Source of the DNA: Heterohyrax brucei
Lineage: Eukaryota > Chordata > Mammalia > Hyracoidea > Procaviidae
Assembly: GCA_028571685.1 (NCBI GenBank)
Contig: CM053154.1
Coordinates: 10,138,001 to 10,202,000, forward strand
Direction of reading: 5' to 3'
DNA: 64,000 bases
Below, in pieces: positions 51,381-63,470 of this stretch. How positions within the stretch are numbered: position 1 is the first letter of the stretch; each line of letters begins with the position of its first letter. Under the pieces are notes generated by a model. It saw only the letters and a program-made list of their open reading frames with translations. It ran no database searches and was not told where the DNA came from. The translations under genes and the position numbers were made by a program.

Positions 51381-53284
51381 TTTCTACTGCACTCATTTAT
51401 TGTACAGCCGCTGACTATATGTGAGAGCCAGGAAAAGCATTTTTAAATTTAAATTTTAATGTTACTGAAAGTAAAATGCTCACCCATGTGAAAAACCAGG
51501 ATTTGTAAATTACCTCAGCACACAGCTAAAATCAGACAGCAAGCGGTTGCTGAATGACCCGAAACTGTCCAATGAAAGCAGTTGGAACCACTGCCACATG
51601 TGAATCATTTGCCACATTCTATTCCGAAAACTGCCTTCACCATTCTTAAATGACACCTGTTTAAAGAAGAACATCAGTACCTGCTGAATACCAAGCAGTG
51701 TTTGGATATCAGGACCTGACTTAAATTACACTAATAAACGACTTCTCTCAATCTCATTCTGGGATGCACGGTATTGTAGGGTCAAGAATGATTGGGATTT
51801 GCAGTATGACTATAGAAATTAAACGGAATTTTCAGGCCTAAGTAAAAAAGCCACTTAAAAAACAAAAAGCCCATTGCGTGTTTCTAGGGAAATGCTGCTA
51901 TAAAGATTACCATGTTTCAACCTTTCCCTAGTATTGTCCTAAGGAGTCCTCAATGCCATCCCATCCGATGTGTTAACTGACAGCTCTTGAGTTTATTAAT
52001 CCACAGCGACTTCTCAAAGAAAAGAACACACTGCTATTCGTAACTTCCTTCCACACTTTCAGAAAGGTCCTTCCGGCTTATGAACTCCTGGGAGTTTCCT
52101 AACAATTGTGTACTTATCCTGTTTTACTGTCTCTCCTAGTCCATGACAAACTACATGCCTCCTCTCTATTTTTCTGTACCGCTAAAACTGTAAAGAAAAA
52201 AGATACAAATCTGCTACCACCCACAAGGTGATCATAAGAATATTAACCAGCAAAATAAAAAGGAAGCAGCTTCAACATTTATAAATCATGTCTTCCTAAT
52301 ATCAAAGAAGCTGTCCCTCACTAACCCCACAGGACAAATTCAAAGCCATATACCTTGATACAGGTGTGTCAACAAAAGCCCTGTCAAAGAATAATACACC
52401 GTAGGGGTACAGCACTACCAAATGAATTAACTATTAACTTGAATTCTGCTACACTTACATATTCATGTTTAACTATATCAGGAAATACGTGGCCAAGCTA
52501 CAAATGTTTAAATAAACTTTTTAAGGAAATACTTCTTTGCCTCAAATGTGTCAAAATGAAAACCCCTACAAAAAATTAAGAAAAACAGGCACCTCAGAAT
52601 AAACTGTACTGTCTCTTAAGTAAAAATTCTTCAACTTGTGATTAAAACACATTGTTTTAAAAATAATTTTTGAAGTTTCTTTCCGAATCCTATAACGTCC
52701 AAAGTCTGCCATCGATTGTTCGAACGGCATTATAAAAACACAGAAAGCAGGCAAGGTGAATCCCTGGGGAAACCGATCAGGCGTTCTAGGATTAAAGACA
52801 CGGTGTAAAGCTCATAGCGCGTTATCTGTTTCAATCATTAAATACACAGGTAATAAGATTTCCTAGTTAGAAAACGAATTCACAACAGATCACGACTTCA
52901 CTACAGCACTGAAAATCTTATTAAAACAGACAACCACCAATTGTAAAACAAGGAGACAAGTGTTTAGAGGCCTGGAAAGCATCATACGAGAGAAAAATGG
53001 CAGAAATTGCCTGAATATTTCCTCCTGAAACTTGTCCCAAACTTGCTCCCAACAGTACCAAGGCGCCTCAGGATTCACGCGCACAGCCCACGGCGGATGC
53101 GCAGCCGAGAATTCGACCACAGGCAGGAGACACTTCACAAAGGACCACGCTTTCCCTTCTCGGGCTCTCTCCCGGTGGATCGGGGTGGGGGGGAGGATCG
53201 GGAAGCACCCACAGACCTCTCAGGACCACCCCCAAGGGCACTGCTGCTCTGGAAGCCCGAACGACCAGGGCTCCTTCTGCTCAC

Positions 53285-53450
53285 CTCGCTGGCCCTCCGC
53301 ATGGCCTTGGACAAGTCACTTCCCGCTCGCCCACCGGCACCTGCCGCGTTTAGGCGCCAGAGGAGCTCGCCACCGCCGCAGGATCCCTTGAAACGGGGCG
53401 GAGTCGCCTCCTGACGGCGCGTCCCAAAGCGAAAGCGCTCGCAAGACCAG
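53285..53450 (-). other. PLEKHA1: Alternative candidate first exon of PLEKHA1
   Basis: A second strong minus-strand donor, GCGAG|GTGAGCAG, ends an exon at 53285. A third ZNF143-like motif at 53451-53463 lies just upstream. It could be an alternative first exon; the start shown is a guess. Confidence 0.35.
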
Positions 53451-53463
53451 ACTACGATGCCCA
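53451..53463 (+). promoter_or_regulatory. ZNF143-like motif, degenerate
   Basis: Reads ACTACGATGCCCA, one or two changes from the core ACTACAnnTCCCA. Confidence 0.4.
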
Positions 53464-53786
53464 AGGCAGCTCGGCGCCTTCCTGGACGAAGAGCTACCCG
53501 ATTCGCGGCGCCGGGCACCCCCGGACAGCTAGCCCGGCCCGGACGGCCAGGGCTGCACCGTCCGGCAGGAGACGGTAGAGCCGGAGGAGCGGCGCCCGGC
53601 CGCCTCGCCCGCGCCGAGCGCCGAGGTCAGAGAAACAATGAAAAGATCCGCGGAGCCAGGACACCGCCCCCTCCGCCGCCCGGGCAGGTGAGCGGCCCGG
53701 CGGCCTCGCCCAGGTGCAGCGGCGGAACGAACGCGCGGGCGGCGGGGCTGCCGGGACGTCCGGAACCCCCCGCGACCCTCACTCAC

Positions 53787-54080
53787 CAGCGCCCGCCGGC
53801 CCCTCGATGGACGTGCGGCCGCCTCCCTGCTCGCCTCAGCCTGCGCGGCACTCCGGGAGTTCGGCCGCCGCCGCCGCCGCCGCCTCAGCCTCGCGCCGGC
53901 CCCGCCCACTGCGCCCCGACACGGCCGCGCTCCCTGCGCAAACTTTCTCACGGCCTGGGCCCCGGAGCCCCTCGCCGCCGCGCCCCGGCTCCCACAGCCA
54001 CCGAGCTGGCCGGAGCGGCGCCCACGACAGCCGCCCACGCACTGCGCACGCGTGCCCGCGCCGCTTCAGCCACCGGACGG
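53787..54080 (-). other. PLEKHA1: Candidate PLEKHA1 non-coding exon 1 (5' UTR), upstream end uncertain
   Basis: The donor CGCTG|GTGAGTGAGG falls at 53787/53786 and is a near-consensus site. The transcription start is placed only roughly, downstream of the ZNF143 motifs at 54120-54134 and 54268-54286. Family knowledge: PLEKHA1 begins with a non-coding exon followed by a long intron. Confidence 0.55.
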
Positions 54081-54119
54081 CGGCTGAGATTCCGGAGCGG
54101 GCACTCCCAGCTCCTAGAG

Positions 54120-54134
54120 ACTACAAATCCCGGC
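54120..54134 (+). promoter_or_regulatory. ZNF143-type motif, core match
   Basis: Reads ACTACAAATCCCGGC, the core of the same motif on the opposite strand, about 135 bp from the full match. Confidence 0.65.
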
Positions 54135-54267
54135 AAACCGCGCGCAGCGTGGCCGGCCGGGTCTACAGCTTCTTCCTGGTTCCAGGTTGCCGGCCTCCGA
54201 ATCCTCTTAGAGGGCCGAGCACAGAGCTGGAAGACTAGGGTAGGGGGGAGGAGCCTTGTACCGCTGA

Positions 54268-54286
54268 GCATGCTGGGATCTGTAGT
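54268..54286 (-). promoter_or_regulatory. ZNF143/THAP11-type motif, full match
   Basis: Minus strand reads ACTACAGATCCCAGCATGC, the extended ACTACAnnTCCCAGCATGC motif bound by ZNF143. Confidence 0.75.
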
Positions 54287-54624
54287 TTTCGGGGACCGTG
54301 GGGCTTGGTGGTGACCCAAGAGAGCGCAGGGTTCTCTGATGTCATCGCCTAGGGCTCCGAGGCACAGGGATCTTTAAAAATAGGCTTAGTTAGTTTGCAG
54401 ATAGTTTGTTTGCAAGCCGCACCATAACCTTCCAGGAAACAAAACCAAAACGCATTACTGCTCTGCGCGGCGCGCCACTTCTGTCCTTTTGATCACACCC
54501 GTCTAGAACTGGAGCTCCGCCTCCTGGTTTAGGGATATTAGTAATACAGGAGACCAAAAGAAGTTTAAAGGATTGGTGGAGACTCTGGAAGGATGGAACA
54601 TAAATACCTCTGCTTTCAGCCATT

Positions 54625-54850
54625 CAACAGTTTAACATATTTGTTGAGCACCTAGGGGTACATCTGAGACACAGGGCCTGCCCTCTAGGAGCCCGCATTC
54701 CCTGAGGGGAGATGGTCCACAAGAGATAATCACAGATTTTAATCTGTATGGGGAAACTTCAGGGAGTTAGTAGCGGGGGAGATCTCTTTAGAGAGGGTAG
54801 TCAAGCGAGGTTCTCTGAGGAAGTGACATTTGAATTGAAACCTGAAGCAC
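54625..54850 (+). repeat. L2 element
   Basis: Has tttgttgagcacctaggggt, gggcctgccctctaggagcc and tctctgaggaagtgacattt, the classic L2 order. Confidence 0.85.
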
Positions 54851-55469
54851 GAGAATTATTCAGACCTGCAAAGAGCTGGGAAAGAATCATATGCCACACT
54901 TTCCCAGTGCGTGACACACACAACACTCAATAAATACTTATTCCTTTTGTGTCCCTACTTTCTTTCCCCGACCCCTAGCCTTAGGTCACGTCCTTCTCCG
55001 TTCAAAATCTTTATCAGCACCTTTCAGGACATCCTTGCTATGTGAATATGCACAGGGAACAAGTCAGTGTCCAGGAGGAAGACAAGCTGTACAGCTGCTG
55101 GGACAGACAACACCTGGTAAACACCACTGAGCCTAGTGACATCGCTGAGGTCATGAATGCCTGACCCCTTCTTTATTTGTGAATTGGGTTAGGAGTCTCT
55201 GTACTCAGCTGGCCTCCTTCCTTGCTTCTGATCCTGGTGTTTGTGAGGCATAAAATCAAACTTCTGAGTTTCTCCCTCTTGAGATTTTAAAGGACTCCTA
55301 GATGTTACGTCTTCTGAATCAGGAGTGTAGTAAAAAATAGTTCTAGATTTACTGGTGTAAGAGCGACATTTTACTTTTCTGAGCTCCAGCGTCCACAACA
55401 GTTAAAAAAGAAGGTGAAGGAAAAAAAAAAGGCAAAAAACAAACAACAGTAGTCATCGAGGGGACCCTG

Positions 55470-55643
55470 ATTGGTAGTGACCATATGTGTGCCAGAGCAG
55501 AACTGTGCTCTCTAGAGTTTTTGATGGCTGGTGTTTTGGAAGAAGACTGCCAGTCACTTTTGAGCACCTCTGTGTGGGTTCCAGCCTCCAACCTTTTGGT
55601 TCATAGCCAATGGCGTTAACCATTTGCAGCAGCCAAGAACTCC
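55470..55643 (-). repeat. SINE, older AfroSINE-related subfamily
   Basis: Shares the frame gtgaccatatgtgtgccaga, then gagcacctctgtgtgggttc and ccaaccttttggttcatagc, with 60748, 60985 and 62738. Confidence 0.7.
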
Positions 55644-55885
55644 TTCACGAGCCATAAATGGGCATAATCCACCCTGTCCACTTACAGAATGTTTTGCAAA
55701 TCAGATAAGAAAGTGAAGGTGAAAACTTCTTGCAAACTACATGATAAATTCCCATCTTTGCTCTTTCCGAGTGTGCTTCTTTAACTGCCTTTCATTGCCA
55801 AGGTGATTATTCTGTTACCTTTTGAGAAATGTCTATTGTGTAGCTTTGGCTGACACCTTATTTTCTCTTCTGTGTGATGGGGAAG

Positions 55886-56042
55886 GAGCTCTGCTGATGC
55901 AGTGGTTAAGAGCCCAACTGTGGACCAAAATGTTGACAGTTCAAATCTATCAGCCACTCCTAATAAACCCATGGGCAGCTCTGTTGTCCTTAGAGGAGTG
56001 CCAACAGTCAGAATTGACTTGACATCAATGGGCTTTGTTTTG
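55886..56042 (+). repeat. AfroSINE, diverged
   Basis: Runs aggagctctgctgatgcagt, gtggttaagagcccaactgt to attgacttgacatcaatggg. Confidence 0.8.
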
Positions 56043-57029
56043 GTCATAATGGGGAAAAGGGATGAATTTGTTTATAAACTTTTTAAAATAGCCAGAGCAG
56101 GCTATTTCCTTTGGTCCATGCAGTGGAATTTTTTTTTTAATTGAATGTATAGCTAATATTAAAAAATAGAAAGATTTTCACAGCTTCTTGTAGCCTGAAA
56201 CCAGAATTAGATAGTGCCCACTTACCACTCGACGGCACTTGGCACTTGGCTGGCCACTTACCACTATAGGCCTGCTCTGACTAGGGCCACAATAGAAGGT
56301 CCTGATTACAACGAGATAAAGATGTAGAACAAAACTCAGATTCATAAAAGAAAGACCAGACTTACTGGACTGGTAGAGATGAGAAGCACTTGCAAGACTA
56401 TCACCCTAAGTTACCCTTTTAACCTAGAACAGAAGCCATTTCTGGAGGTCACTTCTCAGCCAAATAATACACTGGCCTATAAAATAATATCACCTGTCAG
56501 GAATGTGCTCCTTTAAACAATAAACCACGTGGCACCAAACAGTCAACACTGACCCGAAAACAAAGATGAGAAAGCAAGGGGGAATCTAGCTGGAACGGAC
56601 AGGCAGGGTAGAAGTGACCAGCCAGCCAAGCCAAGTGCGTTCAAACAGCAGAGATTGTAGCCAACATCATGGAACCACATGAGTGTGAATTGTTGAACAG
56701 GAACCTAAACTGTATATAAACTTTCACGTAAAATACAACAAACTATTTTTTAAAAAGCAGGGGCAGGGGGAGATTGCAGGTAAATTTCCTGGTGGCGGCA
56801 CCTGGCAGATCCTTCTAGGCATCAGAGGTCTCTTTCCCCATCTAGAAGGTCTCCAAGATAGGTTGCCGGCTTTTCCATCTGGGGATCCTAGAGGACCAGC
56901 TTCTGGGCTTCCCAGGCTGCCAAGTGCTGCAGTCACTGCAAAAAACAAAACAAAACAAAACACAGCAAGATGGCTTCAAGCTCCCATGCTCTGAGCTTGG
57001 GCTACTTCTCTGTTACCAACCTAATTGGA

Positions 57030-57200
57030 GTTGCCAGATTTAGCAAATAAAAATACAGGCACTCACTTAAAGTTGAATTCCAGATAACTGCAGATAGTAT
57101 TTTTTTTTTTTTTTTTTTTTAGTGTGAGTATATCCTATGGGATATTTGGGACATACTTAAACTAAAATGGGCCTCCTGTAATTTATCAGAGAACCCCGCC
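57030..57200. repeat. Palindromic repeat with T-run
   Basis: The left arm gccagatttagcaaataaaa and atacagg pairs with the right arm cctcctgtaatttatcagag. A (T)22 run lies in the centre. Resembles a MER53-like non-autonomous DNA transposon; assignment is tentative. Confidence 0.5.
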
Positions 57201-58403
57201 CTTGAGATCTCAAGCATAGCGCCTGTCCTGCCCTTGTAACCAACTAGAAGGACTCATTTTCCTGACCTTTATTTTCAATTGACATTGTTGACCAAGTGCT
57301 TGTGAATTATTCCTCTACTCTTTTTACATAATGATCCCAGAAGGCTGATTAACTATGAGAGTCATATTTACATACAATGAAGGAAGCCCAGGTGTACCCA
57401 GCAAGGTAATTCCAGGGCTACTTGGAATTGCAGTGTAACTGGAATTTGTTAAATACCCGCTTCTGTCTGTATCAAGGATTCAGGATTAGCTAATCAATGC
57501 AGTGATCCAAAAAAAAAAAAAAAGATTCTGTCTGCTTTTCCTCAGTCTTCCTTTTTTGGATGGAATGGTTTATTACACAACAGTGCTTTCAGTGTTATTT
57601 CAAAAAAAAAAAAAGTATGTGGAATATTCATTCCCCTGTTGAAACTGCAGTCTGGGAGCAAACCAAGAACATTCAGGACCCACAGAGAACACTGAGGAAT
57701 GCTGGAATATTCCATCAATACCTGTGATCCACAGAAAGAAGAGGAATGTGAATTCATGGATCTACAGTTAACCCTTAAGGTATCATGTCATCACTGTCAT
57801 GCTTTGCATAAAGAAAGTACTTTGAAGTTTTATTCAAAAACATGTACTGAGCTCCTTCTACATGTGCCTATGTGATGAGCCCTGGATCCTCCAGGGAGAC
57901 ATTACAGGCAGTCCCTGAATTATAAACGAGTTTTCTTCCTGAATCTGTCTTGAAGTTGAGTTTGTATGTAAATCAGATCAGTGAGGTATGGTTTGTATCC
58001 AACATCAATTAGTCAAATGTTGTCTTAATATACAGTATATAATGCACCTTTCTGTGCCCCCAAATAATTAAATGGTTCCATATACACTAAAAGATCTGTA
58101 ACATGATACAAGAATAATAACTATGCTTTGACATTCATTGCAAAGTAGTGCCCGTGTGTTATTCTGAGCCATTGTATGTACCTTGAACTTTTAATATAAT
58201 CACAGGCTTTATGGAGGTTGGTTCATAGCTAAGGACTGTATGAATGTTCTGTATGGATGTTCATAATCCAAGGATTGCCTGTATTAGCCACTTGGACAAC
58301 GTCAAGTAGAACAGTACAGAAATGTGAACTTAGCTAAAGCCACACAGAAAGTTACTGAGCACTTGTCACCTCTCTGTTATTTGACATCCTGTCCCCTTTT
58401 GTG

Positions 58404-58540
58404 GAAACACTGGTGGTGTAGTGGTTAAATGCTACATCTGCTATCCAAAAGGTTGGCAGTTCAAATCCACCAGATGCTCCTTGGAAACTCTGTAGAGTAG
58501 TTCTATGAGTCGGACCTGACAAGACGGCACAGGGTTTGCT
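58404..58540 (+). repeat. AfroSINE
   Basis: Runs aaacactggtggtgtagtgg to gagtcggacctgacaagacg, with a short internal deletion. Confidence 0.85.
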
Positions 58541-58566
58541 TTTTGGGGATTTATGTCCTTATGGAG

Positions 58567-58930
58567 GTCCCCTGAATGGTGCAGTTTGCACTCAACTATG
58601 AACCTAAAGATTGGCAGTTCAAACTGACCTGGAGGAAAGCACTGGCTGTCTGCTTCCCTAAAGATTAAACCCAAAAAAGCAAACCTATTCCCTTGCCATG
58701 GAGTTAATTCTGATTCAAAGTGCTCACAGTGATGCCGTGGGGCAAAGTAGACCTGCTCCCTCGAGTTTCCAAGGCTGTAAATCTTTATGGAAGCAGATAG
58801 CCACATCTTTCTCCTGCGGCAAAATTAGCAGCGGAGAGCTTAACCACTTGCTCTTCTCTGTAAAGAGGACAGTTCTGTCTGTATCAGAAGGATTGCCACG
58901 AGTCGACTCCATGGCAACAGGCTTGATTTT
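58567..58930. repeat. AfroSINE interrupted by an inverted AfroSINE
   Basis: A plus-oriented copy begins gtcccctgaatggtgcagtt and its tail resumes at about 58880 (gccacgagtcgactccatgg). Between them, about 58675-58860, is a minus-oriented copy (gccatggagttaattctgat to gagagcttaaccact). Confidence 0.7.
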
Positions 58931-59631
58931 TGGTTTTTCTCCCCTCCTGAGTTATCCTGTATGTCTCTTCTTTTTGTTTTCTTCACACACTGTATTTTTT
59001 CTTATTTATCTTGTTTATTTTCAGCATATCCCACTTCAGCGTAACCTCTATGTGGATAGCAATTGCATCTGTTCATCGCTGTGTCGCCAGGGCTGAGAAC
59101 AAGTATCTGCGGAGTAATGAATACCACAGATTCCCTCTATGGCCTGAGTCGGAATCAGACATCAACCCGATGCAGCCACTCCTTAAATACCATCCTACTG
59201 TAACTAGAATTCAGAGTCGACAGAGAAAACCTAAACATCAACCGGAACCTCTAAAGCCTGCTTTGTTCCCTTTGCATCCCATGCAGAAATTAGATAGCTG
59301 AGAGTTAAAAACAAGTCTTCCCTATTTCTGATATAAAGATGCAACTCAAACCCAGGGCATCGGTGAGCTGCCCCAGTGGGTGAGGACTCAGGAGGCTGGC
59401 CTTCTTGCCCTCTGCGAGTACCGAGTAACCGCCTTTAGATAGGGGGGATGATCTCAGTAATTACCAGGATGGGGCAGGACTAAGTGATCTGTCCAGATTA
59501 CAAATCAGGTGACAGATTTCTGGAGCTAATTCCTGGGGCACGAGCCACCTTCTGCTATCCGGAAGGAGCAGGGAGGGACTGCCTGTATTGCATACTTACC
59601 AAGATATTTAAAAAAAAAAAAAAAAAGGTTG

Positions 59632-59770
59632 TCACTGAGTACATTCTGACTCATAGTAACCCTCTAGGTCAAAGTAGAACGGCCCCATAGAATTTCCAGG
59701 GAGTGCCTGGTAGAGTCACACTGCTAACCTTTTGGTTAGCAGACAGCGAAATCTTAACCACTATGCCAGC
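59632..59770 (-). repeat. AfroSINE after an A-run
   Basis: (A)17 at about 59610 then gagtacattctgactcatag, cagggagtgcctggtagagt and ttggttagcagacagcg. Confidence 0.8.
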
Positions 59771-60747
59771 AAAGACAGGAATTCCCATCAGCAACCAGCT
59801 GGAATCCCAAGCCCACAGGGAACAAAAGCAAAGACAGGGGTCAGGTGATGGCCTCCGAGACTTCCTGAGAGCTGACCCAGGTCTCACTTCCCGCAGTATC
59901 TGTCAGGCAGTGGGGAAGACGGCCTCACACAGAGCATCTGGATTAAAAAAAAATATCACCTAAATGCCATGAGACTCCCAAAGGTCCCCAGCACCCCTGT
60001 GATCTCTGGGGTCTGGTGAGATCCTGGCTGCACCCTGGTTAGGTGACACTTTGATTATCCTGACCACAAGTGGCAGGTCTGGGCTACTTAGAAACCTAAA
60101 ACTGCCTTGAGGATTGCTATCATCCAGCATGTGGGCTCTTGCTGAGAACTTGAGAAGCAAGATTTTCTGATGCCAAGGTGCTCATCCAGGGCCATGGCTG
60201 GGTTGCTAAATGCCACTTGAGACTGAGGAACATTCCAGAAGATGGAGGGCTCTTCTGGAAGAGGATCAAGGGGTGGGGGAATTCCATCTTGGGCATCTGG
60301 AGCTCTTCAGCCTCGTGGGGATTCCCCTTGGTCATTTGCTACATCCCTTCAGACTCCCACCCAGCTCTGCTTTCCTGTAGAGGCAATGGGATTGTCTTAC
60401 CTATCTTGCCATTTGCTGTAAGAGTTTATTTACCTTAATAACAAAATCCACGCCTCAAGTGTTCAGGAGGGCTGGTTGCACCATCCTCTGGTCTCCAGAA
60501 GAGGAGAAGCAGAAGTCACAGTTTCTGCCACCGGTCCCTGCAGAGACCACTGCACTCTCCACCCAGGAAGGGCAGCCCAGGAGCGTGGGTCCTGGGGATT
60601 CTCTGCCACTGACGAGCCAGGGGAGCCTAGGCACGTTACCTTATGGATCTGAGCCTCACAATTTCCTCACCACAAAATGGGGCTGGTATTAGTTCCTGCT
60701 CCACAGCCTCATAACGAATCTTAGAGGAAATAAAACATGTCAAGCTG

Positions 60748-60952
60748 TTCTGGTGTCCAGCATGTATACCACACCATGGTGACCCCATGTGTGTCAGAGT
60801 ACAACTGTGCTCTGCAGGGCTTTCAGTAGCCAATTTCTCAGAATTAGATTGCCAGGCCTCTCTTCTGAGGTACCTCTGGGTAGACTTGAACTTCTGAACC
60901 TTTGGTTAGCAACTAAGTCTGTTTTCCATTTGCACCCCCTGGGGACTCCAGC
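60748..60952 (-). repeat. SINE, older AfroSINE-related subfamily
   Basis: Has gtgaccccatgtgtgtcaga, tcttctgaggtacctctggg and cctttggttagcaactaag. Confidence 0.75.
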
Positions 60953-60984
60953 ATGTATCAAGGGCTCTGTAAATGTTACTTGCT

Positions 60985-61158
60985 CTTGATGCTGACTCAT
61001 ACTGACCTATGAGAGCAGCTCCATAGGGTTTGCAAGGCCGTGAACGCTCAGAAGCAGATCACCAGGCCTGTCTTTTGAGGCACCTCTGGGTAGTTTCAAG
61101 CTGCCAAACTATCGGTTACCAGCCAAGCATGGAACCAGTTGCGCCACACAGGGACTCC
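60985..61158 (-). repeat. SINE, older AfroSINE-related subfamily
   Basis: Has gctgactcatactgacctat, cttttgaggcacctctgggt and agttgcgccacacaggga. Confidence 0.75.
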
Positions 61159-61507
61159 CGTAAATGTTGGCAGTTACATCAGTTTAGCTCCAGTCCTGAG
61201 TCGGCCTGACCAAGGCAGAGGACCCATTTGGAGTGTCAGCTGGACAGTGGGTGGGGTCTGGAAGTCCCCCCAGATCCTCTCACAGAAGGTGTGATGGGGA
61301 TTTCGCCCCTCTCCCGAGTGGCTGAAATGGAAGTACTCCCTGTGGGGGACTTGGGCTTGTCTCGAGAGCACAGGAAGTAGAGAACGCCCAGGTTGCTAGT
61401 CTAAGGAGGGGCTTGGATTTGGTTTCCCCAGTGTACCCTCTATCCCTTCTGCTGGCCATCAATCAATTAAAAATTGACTTAGGTGGACTACGGTTTGGCG
61501 GCTAATC

Positions 61508-61688
61508 CTTGGGTGATGCAGAGGGTTAATGCACACGGTGTAAGATTACGGGTTACCCCTCACCCACAGATGCCTCCGAAGAAAGGGCTGGCCATTTTTT
61601 GAAAAATCAGCCATCGAAAACTCCATGGAGCACTGTTCCATCTGGGGGCCACCATGAGTTGAGGGTCGACTTGCCATCAGCTGGCTTA
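61508..61688 (+). repeat. AfroSINE, long subfamily, diverged
   Basis: Has ccttgggtgatgcagagggt, cagccatcgaaaactccatg and gggtcgacttgccatcagct. Confidence 0.7.
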
Positions 61689-61782
61689 AGCGTCCCCTTT
61701 GGTCAGCATTTTCAGGCATCCTCTGCCTCTCTCCCTCTTTGCTTGGCACTAATTGCTCACAGCTTGCCCTCCACCGCCCACC

Positions 61783-61802
61783 CCAGCAGCAGCAGCAGCA
61801 GT
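61783..61802 (+). repeat. Short (CAG)n tract
   Basis: Five to six consecutive agc/cag units in intergenic DNA. Confidence 0.8.
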
Positions 61803-62594
61803 GGCTCTAAAAATAGCATGCCTTCACCGACCCCCCCCTTGCCTGTAAATACATCTTTGTTCCTGGCTGGCATTTAATAACTGTACTTTATGGAGAAACA
61901 AAAGCTGTAATCAGAGCCCAACAATGGAAGCCGCAGTCAGCTCCGAACAATACTGTGAATTCCCATGGCGATTCCTCCCCCTCTCCCCAGCCCCCTGCAC
62001 AGCTGGGAGAACCACAAGTCACAAGCATGAAGTCCATTCACCATTATTTACCCAGACCCAATGCAGCTTATTTGAATCAGGGCTTTCCTGTCTCCTTGGC
62101 AAGCCTTTGAGGAGTTGAGGAGGCTGGCCAGGCCCAGGGCCCCACGAAGGCACTCCTTGCAGGTGAACCTGGGGTGGGGTGGGGGAGGGGGCTGGGCTGA
62201 GAAGTCTGCAGAGCACCTCGGTGACAGACTGCTCCGCAGCTGTAGATGCCTGCAGCCCTCTCCAGTGAGCATTACATGCAAGACTTCCTTCAGATAAAAG
62301 AGATGATTGCCCAGATCGTCCTTATCCGACCTGCAGTCTGTGCAATCCAGAATAAACCCCACTGGCTTCTCCTGTGCAAAGTCTTCAGAACCTTGGTAGA
62401 GGGCAGGGTCTATAACAGGGCCCAGCCTGGAAGTCCCAACACACTCCCTCCTCCCCCTGGTCAGAGTCACCTGGTGGTGGTACCCTAAAAGTACTAAGGA
62501 CAGCTACCCCCCCCCCTCCCCGCCCCTGGACCAAATGAATCAGGATGTCAGGCCAGAAGGAATTGCATTTGTATTCTTTTTTAGTTCTCGCTTT

Positions 62595-63470
62595 TCTTTT
62601 GTTCTGTTTCGAGGTATTATTAAAATACAGTAAACTCTGCAGCTCTTGAATACAAAGCTCAGTAAACTATGTAACCACCACCCAGATCAAGATACATTTC
62701 TAACACTCCCAAATGCTTCCTGTACTTCTTGCGAGCCACACCAGTTGTCATCCACTTTGACTCATGGTGACCCCTAGAGGTGTCGTGGTAGGACTGTGCT
62801 CTGTAGGGTTTACAGCACTGCAGCTTTCAGAAGCTGATCAGCAAACCTTTCCTCTAAGGCACCTCTGGGTAAAAATGAACCTCTCACCTACTGGTTAGCA
62901 GCTGACTACATTAACCATTTGTACCACCCAGGTACTCCTTGTCAACGAGAAGTAATCACTATTCTGGTTTCTATCACCACTGGTTAGTTTTGCGTATTCT
63001 TAAATGCCACATAATTGTCATTACACTCCATGTACTCTCTTGAGTTTAACGTCTTATGTTCAATATTATGTCTGAGAGGTTTAGCAGTGTCAATGTATTA
63101 CATAATCGTTTGTTCTTTTTCACTGCTGTATAATATTCCATTTGATGGCCAAAGCAACCATCTTGATGGTGGATGTTTGGGTTTCCAGTTTGGGGCTATA
63201 TTATGAATAAAGCTGATATGAATATTCTTATGGCAGTCTTTTGGTGGACATTTGTACCCATTCTTCTTGAGTATAGGGTGGAATTGCTGGGTCGTATGGT
63301 GAGAGTACTCTTAACTTGAAAAGAAAGAGCAGAACTGTTTTCTGAAGTGGTTGTACTACTTTGCACTCCACTAGCAGTGCAGGAGAGTTTCAGTTCTTCT
63401 AAATCAGCACTTTGGTGTTAATCTTTTTAATTGTAGCCATTCTGGTGATATGTAATAGGCTCTCATTGAG
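62595..63470 (+). mobile_element. Old L1 (L1M-type), split by a SINE
   Basis: Has gtaaccaccacccagatcaa, then after the SINE tgctgtataatattccattt, ggtggaattgctgggtcgta and agtgcaggagagtttcag, the usual order of old mammalian L1 3' regions. Confidence 0.75.
62738..62941 (-). repeat. SINE inserted in the old L1
   Basis: Same older subfamily: gactcatggtgacccctaga, cctctaaggcacctctgggt and ggttagcagctgactaca. Confidence 0.75.

Larger units (their letters stand above)
42365..53786 (-). other. PLEKHA1: PLEKHA1 intron 1 (to the main candidate exon 1)
   Basis: Over 11 kb, containing MIR (42740), AfroSINE copies (43898, 44525, 46257, 50373, 50516, 50984, 51222), an LTR-like fragment (44165), an RTE tail (44805), L2 sequence (46550, 48250), a LINE tail within MIR (47085) and MER5A-like sequence (47700). 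Between 51400 and 53000, and 48520-50370, I recognise nothing beyond AT-rich or unique-looking sequence. Confidence 0.75.
53330..54250. promoter_or_regulatory. CpG island, PLEKHA1 promoter
   Basis: Sequence is very GC-rich and keeps dense CG dinucleotides, unlike everything else in the window. It contains two minus-strand splice donors, three ZNF143-like motifs and an NRF1-like tgcgcacgcg at 54043-54052. No TATA box is evident, as expected for a dispersed housekeeping-type promoter. Confidence 0.9.

Noticed and set aside
53135-53518. 127-codon minus-strand frame in the island
   Set aside because: Same GC effect. It crosses a strong splice donor at 53285 and resembles no known protein.
53457-54314. 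285-codon plus-strand open frame in the CpG island
   Set aside because: GC-rich sequence has few stop codons. The peptide is low-complexity Pro/Arg/Ala, and both strands and other frames are open too.
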